DNA from: Candidatus Bathyarchaeota archaeon
Lineage (GTDB): Archaea; Thermoproteota; Bathyarchaeia; Bathyarchaeales; Bathycorpusculaceae
NCBI GenBank assembly: GCA_030627225.1
Contig: DAOUSM010000060.1
Location: 1-6,232 of the forward strand
Direction: 5' to 3'
DNA length: 6,232 bases
Positions 1-5,553 of this stretch are shown piece by piece (the first letter of the stretch is position 1; each line of letters starts with the position of its first letter). A model generated the notes under the pieces. The model made no database searches. It had not been told where the DNA came from and was given only the letters and a program-made list of their open reading frames with translations. Both the position numbers and the translations under genes were made by a program.

Positions 1-1189
1 AGCCTATGCTTCCTACTCCATGTTTTCTAACGGATACTTTCTTTGACTTCACTTCGCGTTTGCCACAGACTATCATGTATGGAATCTTCTGAACTTCGGC
101 TTCCCTAATCTTGTAGCTGATGGTAGAGGACCTGCTGTCAACTTCTGACCTTATTCCGTGAGCCTGCAGGTTTTTATGAACTTTTTTGGCGTATGGTATG
201 TAATCATCACTGATGGGTAATATCCTTATCTGTGTTGGAGCAAGCCATAATGGGAGGTCCCCTTTGTAATGTTCTATTAGAATGGCGAAGAAGCGTTCTA
301 TGGCTCCGAGGAGGGCTCTATGAATCATTAAGACTTCGTGTTCTTTTCCGTCTGTGCCTGTATAAGTTATGTTGAAGCGTTTAGGTAGGTTGAAGTCGAA
401 CTGAATGGTGGAGCATTGCCATTCTCTGCCTGAAGCATCAACTATGTTGATGTCGATTTTTGGTCCATAGAATACGGCTTCCCCCGGCATTTCACGGTAT
501 GCTATTCCTTTTCTTTCAAGGGCTTCGGCTAGTGCTTTTTGAGCTAACTTCCAGTCTTCTTCTGAACCCATGTACTTTTCAGGGTGTTCTGGGTCTTTCG
601 TTGAAAGATATACGTTGTATTTATGGAAGCCAAATTTCTGTAGGATTTGCTCAGTGAAATCTAGAATTTTGAGTATTTCCTTATCAATCTGTTCGGCTGT
701 ACAAAAGATGTGAGCATCATCTTGAGTGAACCCTCTCACTCGCAGTAATCCATGTAAGTTGCCCGATCGTTCGTATCTGTAGACTGTTCCCCATTCTGCG
801 TATCTTATTGGAAGGTCTCTGTAGCTTCTGGGTTTGGACTTGTATATTTGGATGTGGAATGGACAGTTCATCGGTTTAACTACGTAGGGTTCTCCGTCTT
901 TTTCGAAGAGATACATGTTCTGCTTGTAATAGTTTAGGTGTCCTGAAGTCTTCCAGAGTTCTCCACGGGCTATGTGCGGTGTGCAGACGAGTTGATATCC
1001 ATTTTTCAAATGTTCTTCTTCCCAGAAATCTCTAATTATTCTGCGAACAATCGTGCCTTTTGGATGCCAAAGAACTAAGCCGATGCCGACTTCCTCGTTT
1101 ATGGAGAATAAATCCAATTGTCGACCTATAACTCTGTGATCTGCATCGGAGTGCTCTCTTTTTTGGTTCTTGTTTCCTAAAAGGTTCAT
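1..1189 (-). CDS. thrS: Threonyl-tRNA synthetase, editing-domain-free form, 3' end cut by window
   Basis: Class II aminoacyl-tRNA synthetase that attaches threonine to tRNA-Thr in the cytoplasm. 396 codons are visible from the ATG at 1189 and the frame is open through the left edge; by family comparison about 25-40 C-terminal residues are missing. The protein opens almost directly on the catalytic core: DHRVIGRQLDLF (residues 17-28), WHPKG (41-45), KPMNCPFH (105-112), motif 2 around YRYERSG and RVRGFTQDDAHIF (137-162), and motif 3 GAIERFFAILIE (295-306). Zinc ligands are C109, H160 and H290, with spacing close to the E. coli enzyme. The anticodon-binding domain starts near residue 316. The N-terminal TGS and editing domains of full-length ThrRS (about 220 residues) are absent. 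The start is uncertain: neither this ATG nor an in-frame GTG at 1255 (22 residues longer) has a clear ribosome binding site, and an in-frame stop at 1289-1291 bounds the gene. Family identity is very secure. Confidence 0.96.
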   Translation of the reverse strand, partial: MNLLGNKNQKREHSDADHRVIGRQLDLFSINEEVGIGLVLWHPKGTIVRRIIRDFWEEEHLKNGYQLVCTPHIARGELWKTSGHLNYYKQNMYLFEKDGEPYVVKPMNCPFHIQIYKSKPRSYRDLPIRYAEWGTVYRYERSGNLHGLLRVRGFTQDDAHIFCTAEQIDKEILKILDFTEQILQKFGFHKYNVYLSTKDPEHPEKYMGSEEDWKLAQKALAEALERKGIAYREMPGEAVFYGPKIDINIVDASGREWQCSTIQFDFNLPKRFNITYTGTDGKEHEVLMIHRALLGAIERFFAILIEHYKGDLPLWLAPTQIRILPISDDYIPYAKKVHKNLQAHGIRSEVDSRSSTISYKIREAEVQKIPYMIVCGKREVKSKKVSVRKHGVGSIG

Positions 1190-1293
1190 ATTCTGGGGGT
1201 TTTTAACGTGTTCTTTTTGTTTTAGAAGTCTCTTAGAGATGTGTTTCGAAATCACCCATTTTGAAATCCCGATTCTGTTAATAGCGCATTATC

Positions 1294-1301
1294 CTATTTA
1301 T
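1294..1301 (-). promoter_or_regulatory. Candidate TATA box for thrS
   Basis: On the minus strand this reads ATAAATAG, preceded by purine-rich AAGGA that could act as a BRE. An archaeal start would fall about 25 nt downstream, near 1272. That gives a leader of about 17 nt to the alternative GTG at 1255 or about 83 nt to the ATG at 1189, so the box mildly favours the longer protein. It is judged by eye only. Confidence 0.35.
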
Positions 1302-1366
1302 TCCTTTTCTGGAAAACAAGCTTTGGATATACGCAAGCAAAATAAAGAGAAAAACATCTTTAACTC

Positions 1367-1373
1367 TTATTTA
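1367..1373 (+). promoter_or_regulatory. Candidate TATA box for the RNA methyltransferase gene
   Basis: TTATTTA in an AT-rich stretch, with its centre 47 nt before the ATG at 1417. Transcription would start near 1395, giving a leader of about 22 nt. The TTTTAAAA core of the palindrome at 1385-1398 is a competing TATA candidate and would give a nearly leaderless mRNA. The sequence alone does not decide between them. Confidence 0.3.
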
Positions 1374-1384
1374 CAACCTTGTTG

Positions 1385-1398
1385 CTGTTTTAAAACAG
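1385..1398. repeat. Perfect 14-bp palindrome, possible operator
   Basis: CTGTTTTAAAACAG is identical to its own reverse complement. It lies in the divergent thrS/methyltransferase spacer, 18 nt before the ATG at 1417, and overlaps either the transcription start or an alternative TATA element. The position suits binding by a dimeric repressor. One such palindrome in about 6 kb of AT-rich DNA could also arise by chance, so an operator role is inference. Confidence 0.4.
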
Positions 1399-1416
1399 TT
1401 CGTTTAAGCGAGTGAA

Positions 1417-2769
1417 ATGGAAGTGCTCAAGGAAGCTTGGATGCTTGCGATTGAAACCCTAAGCTGGATGGAGATGAAAAAACTAAGTGAACGTCTAGCC
1501 TTAGCAAAGACTATTAAACAGTTGAATATAAGCGATGCTGATGCTGTGCGGCTTGCTCATAGGCTCGTGTGCGAAACGGTTAGACGGCGAAACTTCATTG
1601 ACAAATTCATTAATAATGTTTTGGAACCGGATGCAATAAGCGAATTTAATCTTGGTGTTCAAGCGTTTTTGCGGCTTTATGTTTACCAAACAAGAATAGC
1701 GAAAAACTGGTCAAAAATTGACGTTGAAGAAGCCGAAAGCATAGCTAAACTAGCCCGCTCCATTCTGGGATGGAAAACTCTTCAGAAAGTCGAGCATGTG
1801 CTAGGCTTATTGCTGACGCAGGAACCAGCATCAATATTGAGAGGCATAAGTGATGAGGAAATGATAGGGCTTTTAACATTTCATCCAACATGGTTTGTGA
1901 GATACTGCTTCAAGCTTTTAGGCAGAAAAGAAGCCATAGCCATGCTAGAAGCGAACATGCAGCCATCGCCAACTTACATAAGGCTGAACACGCTTAAAAC
2001 GGCTGAAGACGAAATTCTAGGAAAACTGGCAGAAGATGTAATCAAGGTCGAGAAGGTTGAACAGTTAAGGCATACATACAAGGTTTTAGGTGCAAAGCAG
2101 CCCCTAACTAGAACAGCAAGCTTCCGAGAAGGCTTATTCTACATTCAAGACAAAGCAAGCTGCTTCGCAGCGGAAGCCGCAAACCCAAAACCCGGAATGA
2201 CTCTTCTGGATGTTTGTGCTGCACCAGGAGCAAAAACTACGTATTTAGCTCAGCTCATGCAAAACCGAGGCGTCATCTATTCCATGGATTATTCAAAGCG
2301 TAGGATGAATGTTTGGAGGAAGGAAGTTGCTCGCATGGATGTTGAAGTCGCTGTGCCAATAATCGCCGACGCATGCAATCCACCGCCTTTCACGATAGAA
2401 GCAGACGTCGTGGTTTTAGACCCGCCGTGCACAAGCACTGGGGCCTTCAGAAAGCTGCCCTCAGCAAAGTGGAGACTTACAAGGCGGTCAGTTGATAAGA
2501 TGGCTGAGATTCAGTGGCAGATGATAAACAGTTATGCAGAGAACGTGAAGTCCGGAGGAAACCTAATCTACTCTACATGTAGCATAACGGTTGAAGAGAA
2601 CGAGATGCTTGTTGAACGTTTTCTGAAATGGCATCCAGAATTTTCTCTTGTTGAAATAACGCCTAAAATAGGCTTGCCGGGCTTAAGAGGACTGAAAAAA
2701 TGTCAAAGACTTTATCCGCACATTCACGAGTGTAACGGATTCTTTATCGCAAAGCTGTTAAAGGAATAA
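1417..2769 (+). CDS. RsmB/NOP2/Sun-family RNA (cytosine-5) methyltransferase with NusB-like N-terminus
   Basis: SAM-dependent enzyme that places a methyl group on carbon 5 of a cytosine in rRNA or tRNA, acting in the cytoplasm. The 450-residue length suits RsmB (Fmu/Sun) proteins. Residues about 5-150 are helical and resemble the NusB-like RNA-binding domain, including the AHRLVCETVRRRNFIDKFI stretch. The catalytic domain follows: a motif X-like region FREGLFYIQDKAS (about 238-250), SAM-binding LLDVCAAPGAKT (263-274), motif IV DPPCTSTGAF (335-344) with release cysteine C338, and motif VI YSTCSI with nucleophile C388. All key residues are present, so the enzyme should be active. No PUA domain is visible. 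The ATG at 1417 has only GAGTGA one base upstream, too close for a normal ribosome binding site, which suggests a short leader or leaderless start. The RNA target cannot be told: bacterial RsmB modifies 16S rRNA C967, but archaeal relatives also act on tRNA. Probably cotranscribed with the gene 30 bases downstream. Confidence 0.93.
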   Translation: MEVLKEAWMLAIETLSWMEMKKLSERLALAKTIKQLNISDADAVRLAHRLVCETVRRRNFIDKFINNVLEPDAISEFNLGVQAFLRLYVYQTRIAKNWSKIDVEEAESIAKLARSILGWKTLQKVEHVLGLLLTQEPASILRGISDEEMIGLLTFHPTWFVRYCFKLLGRKEAIAMLEANMQPSPTYIRLNTLKTAEDEILGKLAEDVIKVEKVEQLRHTYKVLGAKQPLTRTASFREGLFYIQDKASCFAAEAANPKPGMTLLDVCAAPGAKTTYLAQLMQNRGVIYSMDYSKRRMNVWRKEVARMDVEVAVPIIADACNPPPFTIEADVVVLDPPCTSTGAFRKLPSAKWRLTRRSVDKMAEIQWQMINSYAENVKSGGNLIYSTCSITVEENEMLVERFLKWHPEFSLVEITPKIGLPGLRGLKKCQRLYPHIHECNGFFIAKLLKE

Positions 2770-2787
2770 AATCTTAAGAGAAACTAA

Positions 2788-2792
2788 GAGGT
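2788..2792 (+). promoter_or_regulatory. Ribosome binding site deciding a TTG start
   Basis: GAGGT with a 7-nt spacer to the TTG at 2800. No ATG in this frame gives a complete protein, so this site is the main support for the TTG start. It lies in the 30-nt gap after the methyltransferase stop, as expected inside an operon. Confidence 0.6.
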
Positions 2793-2799
2793 TCTAGGT

Positions 2800-3084
2800 T
2801 TGAAAGGCTGTAAATTGATTGGAAAGATTGTGAAAGTTGAAGGGGAATGCGTTGCGGGGCATCATGTTGGAGAGGAATTTGATTTCACGCTGTTCTCAGA
2901 GGAAGCGGATAAGCTCCATAGGGCTCCTAATGTTTGCGGTTTCCTCTACAACGCCATATTTCCTTACTTAGTTGCTTTACAGTTTGAAGGCGTTTTTCCA
3001 TGGGAAAAAGATAAGGACAAGTTTCTCGCGGGCTGCCCAGACAACTACAAAGTGGTAGTTGAAATCAGAAGAATTAGAACTTAA
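2800..3084 (+). CDS. TIGR04076-type small cysteine-containing protein, function unknown
   Basis: A 94-residue soluble protein starting at TTG. It matches my memory of TIGR04076: a GECVAGHHVGEEFDF stretch (15-29, family form G-x-C-x-x-GH-x-x-G-[DE]), a central NVCGFLYNAIFPYLVALQF region (44-62), PWEKDKDK (67-74), and a final GCPD (78-81) followed by a beta strand. Four cysteines (C4, C17, C46, C79) and H21/H22 are visible. The last three cysteines lie at the family's conserved positions, which hints at metal or iron-sulfur binding, but this is inference and no reaction is known to me. It follows the RNA methyltransferase by 30 bases on the same strand, so cotranscription is likely; a functional link is not shown. 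Length is normal for the family. No signal peptide or membrane segment is seen. Confidence 0.82.
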   Translation: MKGCKLIGKIVKVEGECVAGHHVGEEFDFTLFSEEADKLHRAPNVCGFLYNAIFPYLVALQFEGVFPWEKDKDKFLAGCPDNYKVVVEIRRIRT

Positions 3085-3126
3085 CCACCGTCTTGCCAGT
3101 GAAGCCCCCATTACTTATTGATGATC

Positions 3127-3933
3127 TCATAGTTTGTAAACTATTGCTTGTAAATGTCCTGCTAATGCCAACGCGTCAGATTTCTCACATAAAGTAAGTT
3201 CGAAGTGAAGTATCTTGTTGAATAGGTCTTTTGGATATTCTTTTTTCATAAATACCTCCTTTGAAATCCGAAGAGGCATAGTAACTCCTTTACCAACAAT
3301 CTTTTCCACGTGAAATCCGTTTCTTTCCAACATTGTTCGAAACTCGTTTGGAGCCCAAGTATAAATTTTAACCTTACCATCTTTGGTCATGGAGTTATAT
3401 TTCTCACAAAGTAAAATTTTGAATGCGTTCTCTACCTTATTTGAGCTTGGTTTTTCGGGCAAACAGACCAACGATTGGACATATCGATTTTGGGCAGAAA
3501 TTACTAATCGAGCTTTCCTCTTTAGAACTCGGTTTAATTCTTTTATGAGGATATCTGGTTCTTTGAAGAGGAAAAGAGCGTGCTCACAAAGAACCATGTC
3601 AAATGTCCCGTCTGCATAGCCTGTTTTTGTAATGTCGCCTTTTTTTACAGTGATTTTATGCTGAAGACCTGCCTCCCTCACTTTTTTGTCGGCGACTTTT
3701 AACATTCTTTCTGAAATATCCATTAAAATCACTTTACAGCCTTTTCGCGCCATCCGGATTGCCCAGCGACCAGTTCCTCCCCCAGCATCGAGAACTAAAG
3801 CGTTAGGGTCTATTGGGACATAGGGTTCAATGTATCTCCACGTAATCTCGTCGTAGACCTTGAAATATAGCATGTCAAATGTTTCGTCGTAACTTTTCGC
3901 TTTTTCATCATAATACAACTTTACTTCTTCCAT
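3127..3933 (-). CDS. Class I SAM-dependent methyltransferase (UbiE/Methyltransf_11 type), substrate unknown
   Basis: A 268-residue cytoplasmic methyltransferase with a Rossmann-like fold. SAM-binding motif I is LVLDAGGGTGRWAIRMA (46-62), the acidic ribose-binding residue is D72 in VILMDIS, motif II is GTFDMVLCEHALFLF, and motif III follows in LNRVLKRKARLVISA. The N-terminus (YYDEKAKSYDETFD) is typical of UbiE-like enzymes. The frame is open upstream to 4047, but that extension lies inside the ureohydrolase gene. The ATG at 3933 is preferred because it sits one base after the ureohydrolase TAG (3935-3937), has AGGT about 6 bases upstream, and gives the family's usual start. Such spacing implies translational coupling. 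A spermidine-synthase role is unlikely because the motif is GGGTG in a methyltransferase context and the aminopropyltransferase signatures are missing. The substrate cannot be inferred from the sequence. Confidence 0.9.
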   Translation of the reverse strand: MEEVKLYYDEKAKSYDETFDMLYFKVYDEITWRYIEPYVPIDPNALVLDAGGGTGRWAIRMARKGCKVILMDISERMLKVADKKVREAGLQHKITVKKGDITKTGYADGTFDMVLCEHALFLFKEPDILIKELNRVLKRKARLVISAQNRYVQSLVCLPEKPSSNKVENAFKILLCEKYNSMTKDGKVKIYTWAPNEFRTMLERNGFHVEKIVGKGVTMPLRISKEVFMKKEYPKDLFNKILHFELTLCEKSDALALAGHLQAIVYKL

Positions 3934-3934
3934 T

Positions 3935-4852
3935 CTACCTACGCTCTTTCGCTTTTTCCAAATAACATAGAATTTCAAAAATTGTTTTTGCAGCTTGAAC
4001 CGCTGAAACTCCATGGTCATAGCATGGTGCGACTTCAACAACATCAAAGCCTATCACGCGTTTGTCACATATGTTGTATATAATGTCAAGTAAAGTATGC
4101 GTTTCAAGACCTTCTGGTTCCGGGTTCTGCACTGCTGGAGCATAAGCTGGATCGAGAACATCCATGTCGACGGATAAATAGACGTTTTTGTACCCTGCCA
4201 ATTTTTCCCTTAAATTTTTTGCAATTTGTTCGCTTCCTTCAGTTCTAATCTGTTGTGCTGTGAAAAATTCTATTCCAGCCTTTTCTGCATAGTCCAGCTC
4301 TTCTTTGCAGACCGCTCTGGTGCCTACTTCGATGATTTTTACTGGGTTCGTTTCTTCGTTCAGTCTTCGCATGAAAGTCGTGTGGGAAAGTTTAAGTCCC
4401 ATAAATTCGTCGCGCAAGTCGAGGTGTGCATCAAAACTAACTATTGCGGTTTTTGAGGCTTTATTTCCCAGACCTTTTATGACGCCTAAAGTTATTGTGT
4501 GTTCTCCACCGATGGTTACTGGAGTTTTTTCCGCTTCTAAAATGTCTTTGATGACAAGTTCAAGTCCTTCCAGCGTTTTTTCCGTGTCTGTAGATATGTC
4601 TAAATCACCTAAATCATGCAGTTGTAATTCCTCTATGTCTATGCTTGTGCGGAAACTGTAGGTTTCTATGTTCAGGGATGCCTGTCGAATGGCGTTCGGT
4701 CCAAATCTTGCTCCGGTCCGATACGTGCTTGTAACGTCGAAGGGAACACCCAAAATTATGTAATCTGCCTTTTCGAAGGGTTTTTGGAAACCGCTGAAAA
4801 CGTTTGATTGGGATACAAAAAGTTCATGATAACTCATTTTATACTCTTCCAT
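3935..4852 (-). CDS. speB: Agmatinase / ureohydrolase (arginase family)
   Basis: Binuclear manganese ureohydrolase, most likely splitting agmatine, or N1-aminopropylagmatine as in Thermococcus, into urea plus putrescine or spermidine in archaeal polyamine synthesis. The 305 residues fit the family. Metal ligands are all present: H118 in GGEHT, D141/H143/D145 in SFDAHLD, and D229/D231 in SVDMDVLDP. H157 (KLSHTTF) and E273 (DVVEVAP) match the substrate-contacting histidine and glutamate of agmatinases. The GVPFD and GARFGPNAIR stretches (35-56) are typical. The ATG at 4852 is chosen because an extension to 4978 would overlap the upstream gene and is not family-like. The ATG at 4837 (MSYHEL) is an alternative, with GGAAGAG upstream. 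It is the middle gene of a minus-strand cluster, 50 bases after the membrane protein and 1 base before the methyltransferase. Arginase or another guanidino hydrolase activity cannot be excluded. Confidence 0.93.
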   Translation of the reverse strand: MEEYKMSYHELFVSQSNVFSGFQKPFEKADYIILGVPFDVTSTYRTGARFGPNAIRQASLNIETYSFRTSIDIEELQLHDLGDLDISTDTEKTLEGLELVIKDILEAEKTPVTIGGEHTITLGVIKGLGNKASKTAIVSFDAHLDLRDEFMGLKLSHTTFMRRLNEETNPVKIIEVGTRAVCKEELDYAEKAGIEFFTAQQIRTEGSEQIAKNLREKLAGYKNVYLSVDMDVLDPAYAPAVQNPEPEGLETHTLLDIIYNICDKRVIGFDVVEVAPCYDHGVSAVQAAKTIFEILCYLEKAKERR

Positions 4853-4902
4853 TCTGCTATTCTGCTGGCGGATTCTAAACTTTTTCGCTTGCTTTAAAAT
4901 GG

Positions 4903-5412
4903 TTAGCCTAAAACAGCTATTCCTCTTCTGATCTTGTAAAGGTATAGGATGATGCCGAAAATGAAGGATATGCCGCAAAACCCATAAACAGCCATGGATG
5001 CGACATAGATAGGGGTTATACCGAAAAACGGGTTACCTTGTAAGGGATAAAAAGGATGCATCTCCTCATAAAGAAACGAGTCTAAAAACACATGAGAATA
5101 AACGCCCACAAAAGACGTGAAAAGAATCTTTTTAAAGGAAGATTTCTGCGAAATTCGAAAAACCATTATGATTTTATTCAAAAGATCTCTGAATGGATAA
5201 ACGATGACAGCTACTAAAACAGCCAAAATAGACGAACCTAAATAAGAGTGAAAAAAGCCATGGGCCTCTCCAGAGAGGCCAAATAAAAGAACACAAAAAG
5301 GCTCCACATCTGGTATAACACTTGCTATTAAAAGCGTCGGCAAATCAAAAGCCAAAGATAAAGCTAAACCGAAAAGAAGAGCTGGCCCCAGATGAAAGGG
5401 AGTGAAAGGCAT
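4903..5412 (-). CDS. Membrane protein, DUF457/DUF4184-like putative metal-dependent hydrolase
   Basis: A 169-residue integral membrane protein. It starts with MPFTPFHLGPALLFG and has about four or five hydrophobic segments (roughly 9-30, 33-47, 58-74, 95-112 and 133-160). Polar residues recur at membrane edges: H7, D35 and E37 in IPDVEPF, H51 and H55 in HGFFHS, H107 and D111 in YSHVFLD, and H119. This pattern and the N-terminus resemble the YdjM/DUF457 group of putative membrane-bound metal-dependent hydrolases and the DUF4184 group, though I cannot assign it firmly to either. The substrate is unknown. The start is well supported by AAGGTGA six bases upstream and a TATA-like box about 45 bases upstream. 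It is the first gene of the cluster leading to the ureohydrolase (50-base gap). That gap holds CGAAAAAGTTTAGA, which could be a weak internal promoter. Confidence 0.8.
   Translation of the reverse strand: MPFTPFHLGPALLFGLALSLAFDLPTLLIASVIPDVEPFCVLLFGLSGEAHGFFHSYLGSSILAVLVAVIVYPFRDLLNKIIMVFRISQKSSFKKILFTSFVGVYSHVFLDSFLYEEMHPFYPLQGNPFFGITPIYVASMAVYGFCGISFIFGIILYLYKIRRGIAVLG
5263..5280. repeat. GC-rich inverted repeat inside the membrane protein gene
   Basis: GGCCTCTC and GAGAGGCC are perfect 8-base arms separated by CA, inside codons for GLSGEA. In mRNA this could form a stable hairpin with a four-base loop. It stands out against the AT-rich surroundings. No role is evident, and it lies too far from the start or stop to suggest a terminator. 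Confidence 0.5.
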
Positions 5413-5418
5413 AATAGT

Positions 5419-5425
5419 TCACCTT
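5419..5425 (-). promoter_or_regulatory. Strong ribosome binding site for the membrane protein gene
   Basis: AAGGTGA on the minus strand, six bases before the ATG at 5412. It is complementary to the usual 16S rRNA 3' tail and is the clearest ribosome binding site in the window. Confidence 0.75.
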
Positions 5426-5451
5426 AACTCATACGGTTGATAAGCATAGTC

Positions 5452-5462
5452 TAAATATTAAA
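5452..5462 (-). promoter_or_regulatory. Candidate TATA box for the minus-strand membrane protein/ureohydrolase/methyltransferase cluster
   Basis: TTTAATATTTA on the minus strand, centred about 45 nt before the ATG at 5412. A start 25 nt downstream would fall near 5432 and leave a leader of about 20 nt containing the AAGGTGA site. The spacing is good; the call is by eye. Confidence 0.45.
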
Positions 5463-5500
5463 ATTCTTAAAAAGAAGCTTAGAGAGGAGTCCGTAGAACA

Positions 5501-5510
5501 TTAAATTTAT
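5501..5510 (+). promoter_or_regulatory. Candidate TATA box for the four-helix membrane protein gene
   Basis: TTAAATTTAT, centred about 48 nt before the ATG at 5554. A start near 5530 would give a leader of about 24 nt that includes an imperfect ribosome binding site, AGGCGGT (5541-5547), seven bases from the ATG minus one. Its downstream edge overlaps the inverted repeat at 5509-5526. Confidence 0.4.
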
Positions 5511-5526
5511 TAACGTTGCTGTTAAT
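5509..5526. repeat. Inverted repeat ATTAAC-N6-GTTAAT, possible operator
   Basis: Two perfect 6-base arms with a 6-base spacer, lying between the TATA candidate and the predicted transcription start of the gene at 5554. The geometry suits a dimeric helix-turn-helix regulator blocking initiation. The arms are AT-rich and short, so chance is a real alternative. Confidence 0.35.
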
Positions 5527-5553
5527 GCATTTAGGTTAAAAGGCGGTTCATGG

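Noticed and set aside
460..657. Plus-strand open frame inside thrS
   Set aside because: It is antisense to well-conserved ThrRS catalytic sequence and has no recognisable features.
1234..1260. Eight-codon minus-strand ATG frame (MGDFETHL) in the thrS leader, considered as a leader peptide
   Set aside because: It is short, lacks a ribosome binding site and shows no threonine-rich content expected of an attenuator peptide.
1170..1415. 81-codon plus-strand open frame in the thrS/methyltransferase spacer
   Set aside because: It overlaps the 5' end of thrS antisense, is rich in F and C without family resemblance, and runs through the promoter region of the downstream gene.
3085..3126. Terminator between the convergent TIGR04076 and methyltransferase genes
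   Set aside because: No T-run or convincing hairpin on either strand in this 42-base gap.
3926..3936. An 11-base match (AGAATGGAAGA, minus strand) shared by the starts of the methyltransferase and ureohydrolase genes
   Set aside because: Both proteins begin MEE, and the similarity does not extend beyond this, so duplication is not supported.
3934..4047. N-terminal extension of the methyltransferase (38 residues)
   Set aside because: It lies wholly within the ureohydrolase coding region; the ATG at 3933 gives the normal family start and one-base coupling.
4305..4661. 118-codon plus-strand open frame antisense to the ureohydrolase
   Set aside because: It is serine- and lysine-rich shadow translation opposite conserved metal-binding sequence.
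4853..4978. N-terminal extension of the ureohydrolase (42 residues)
   Set aside because: It overlaps the upstream membrane protein gene and its residues are not family-like.
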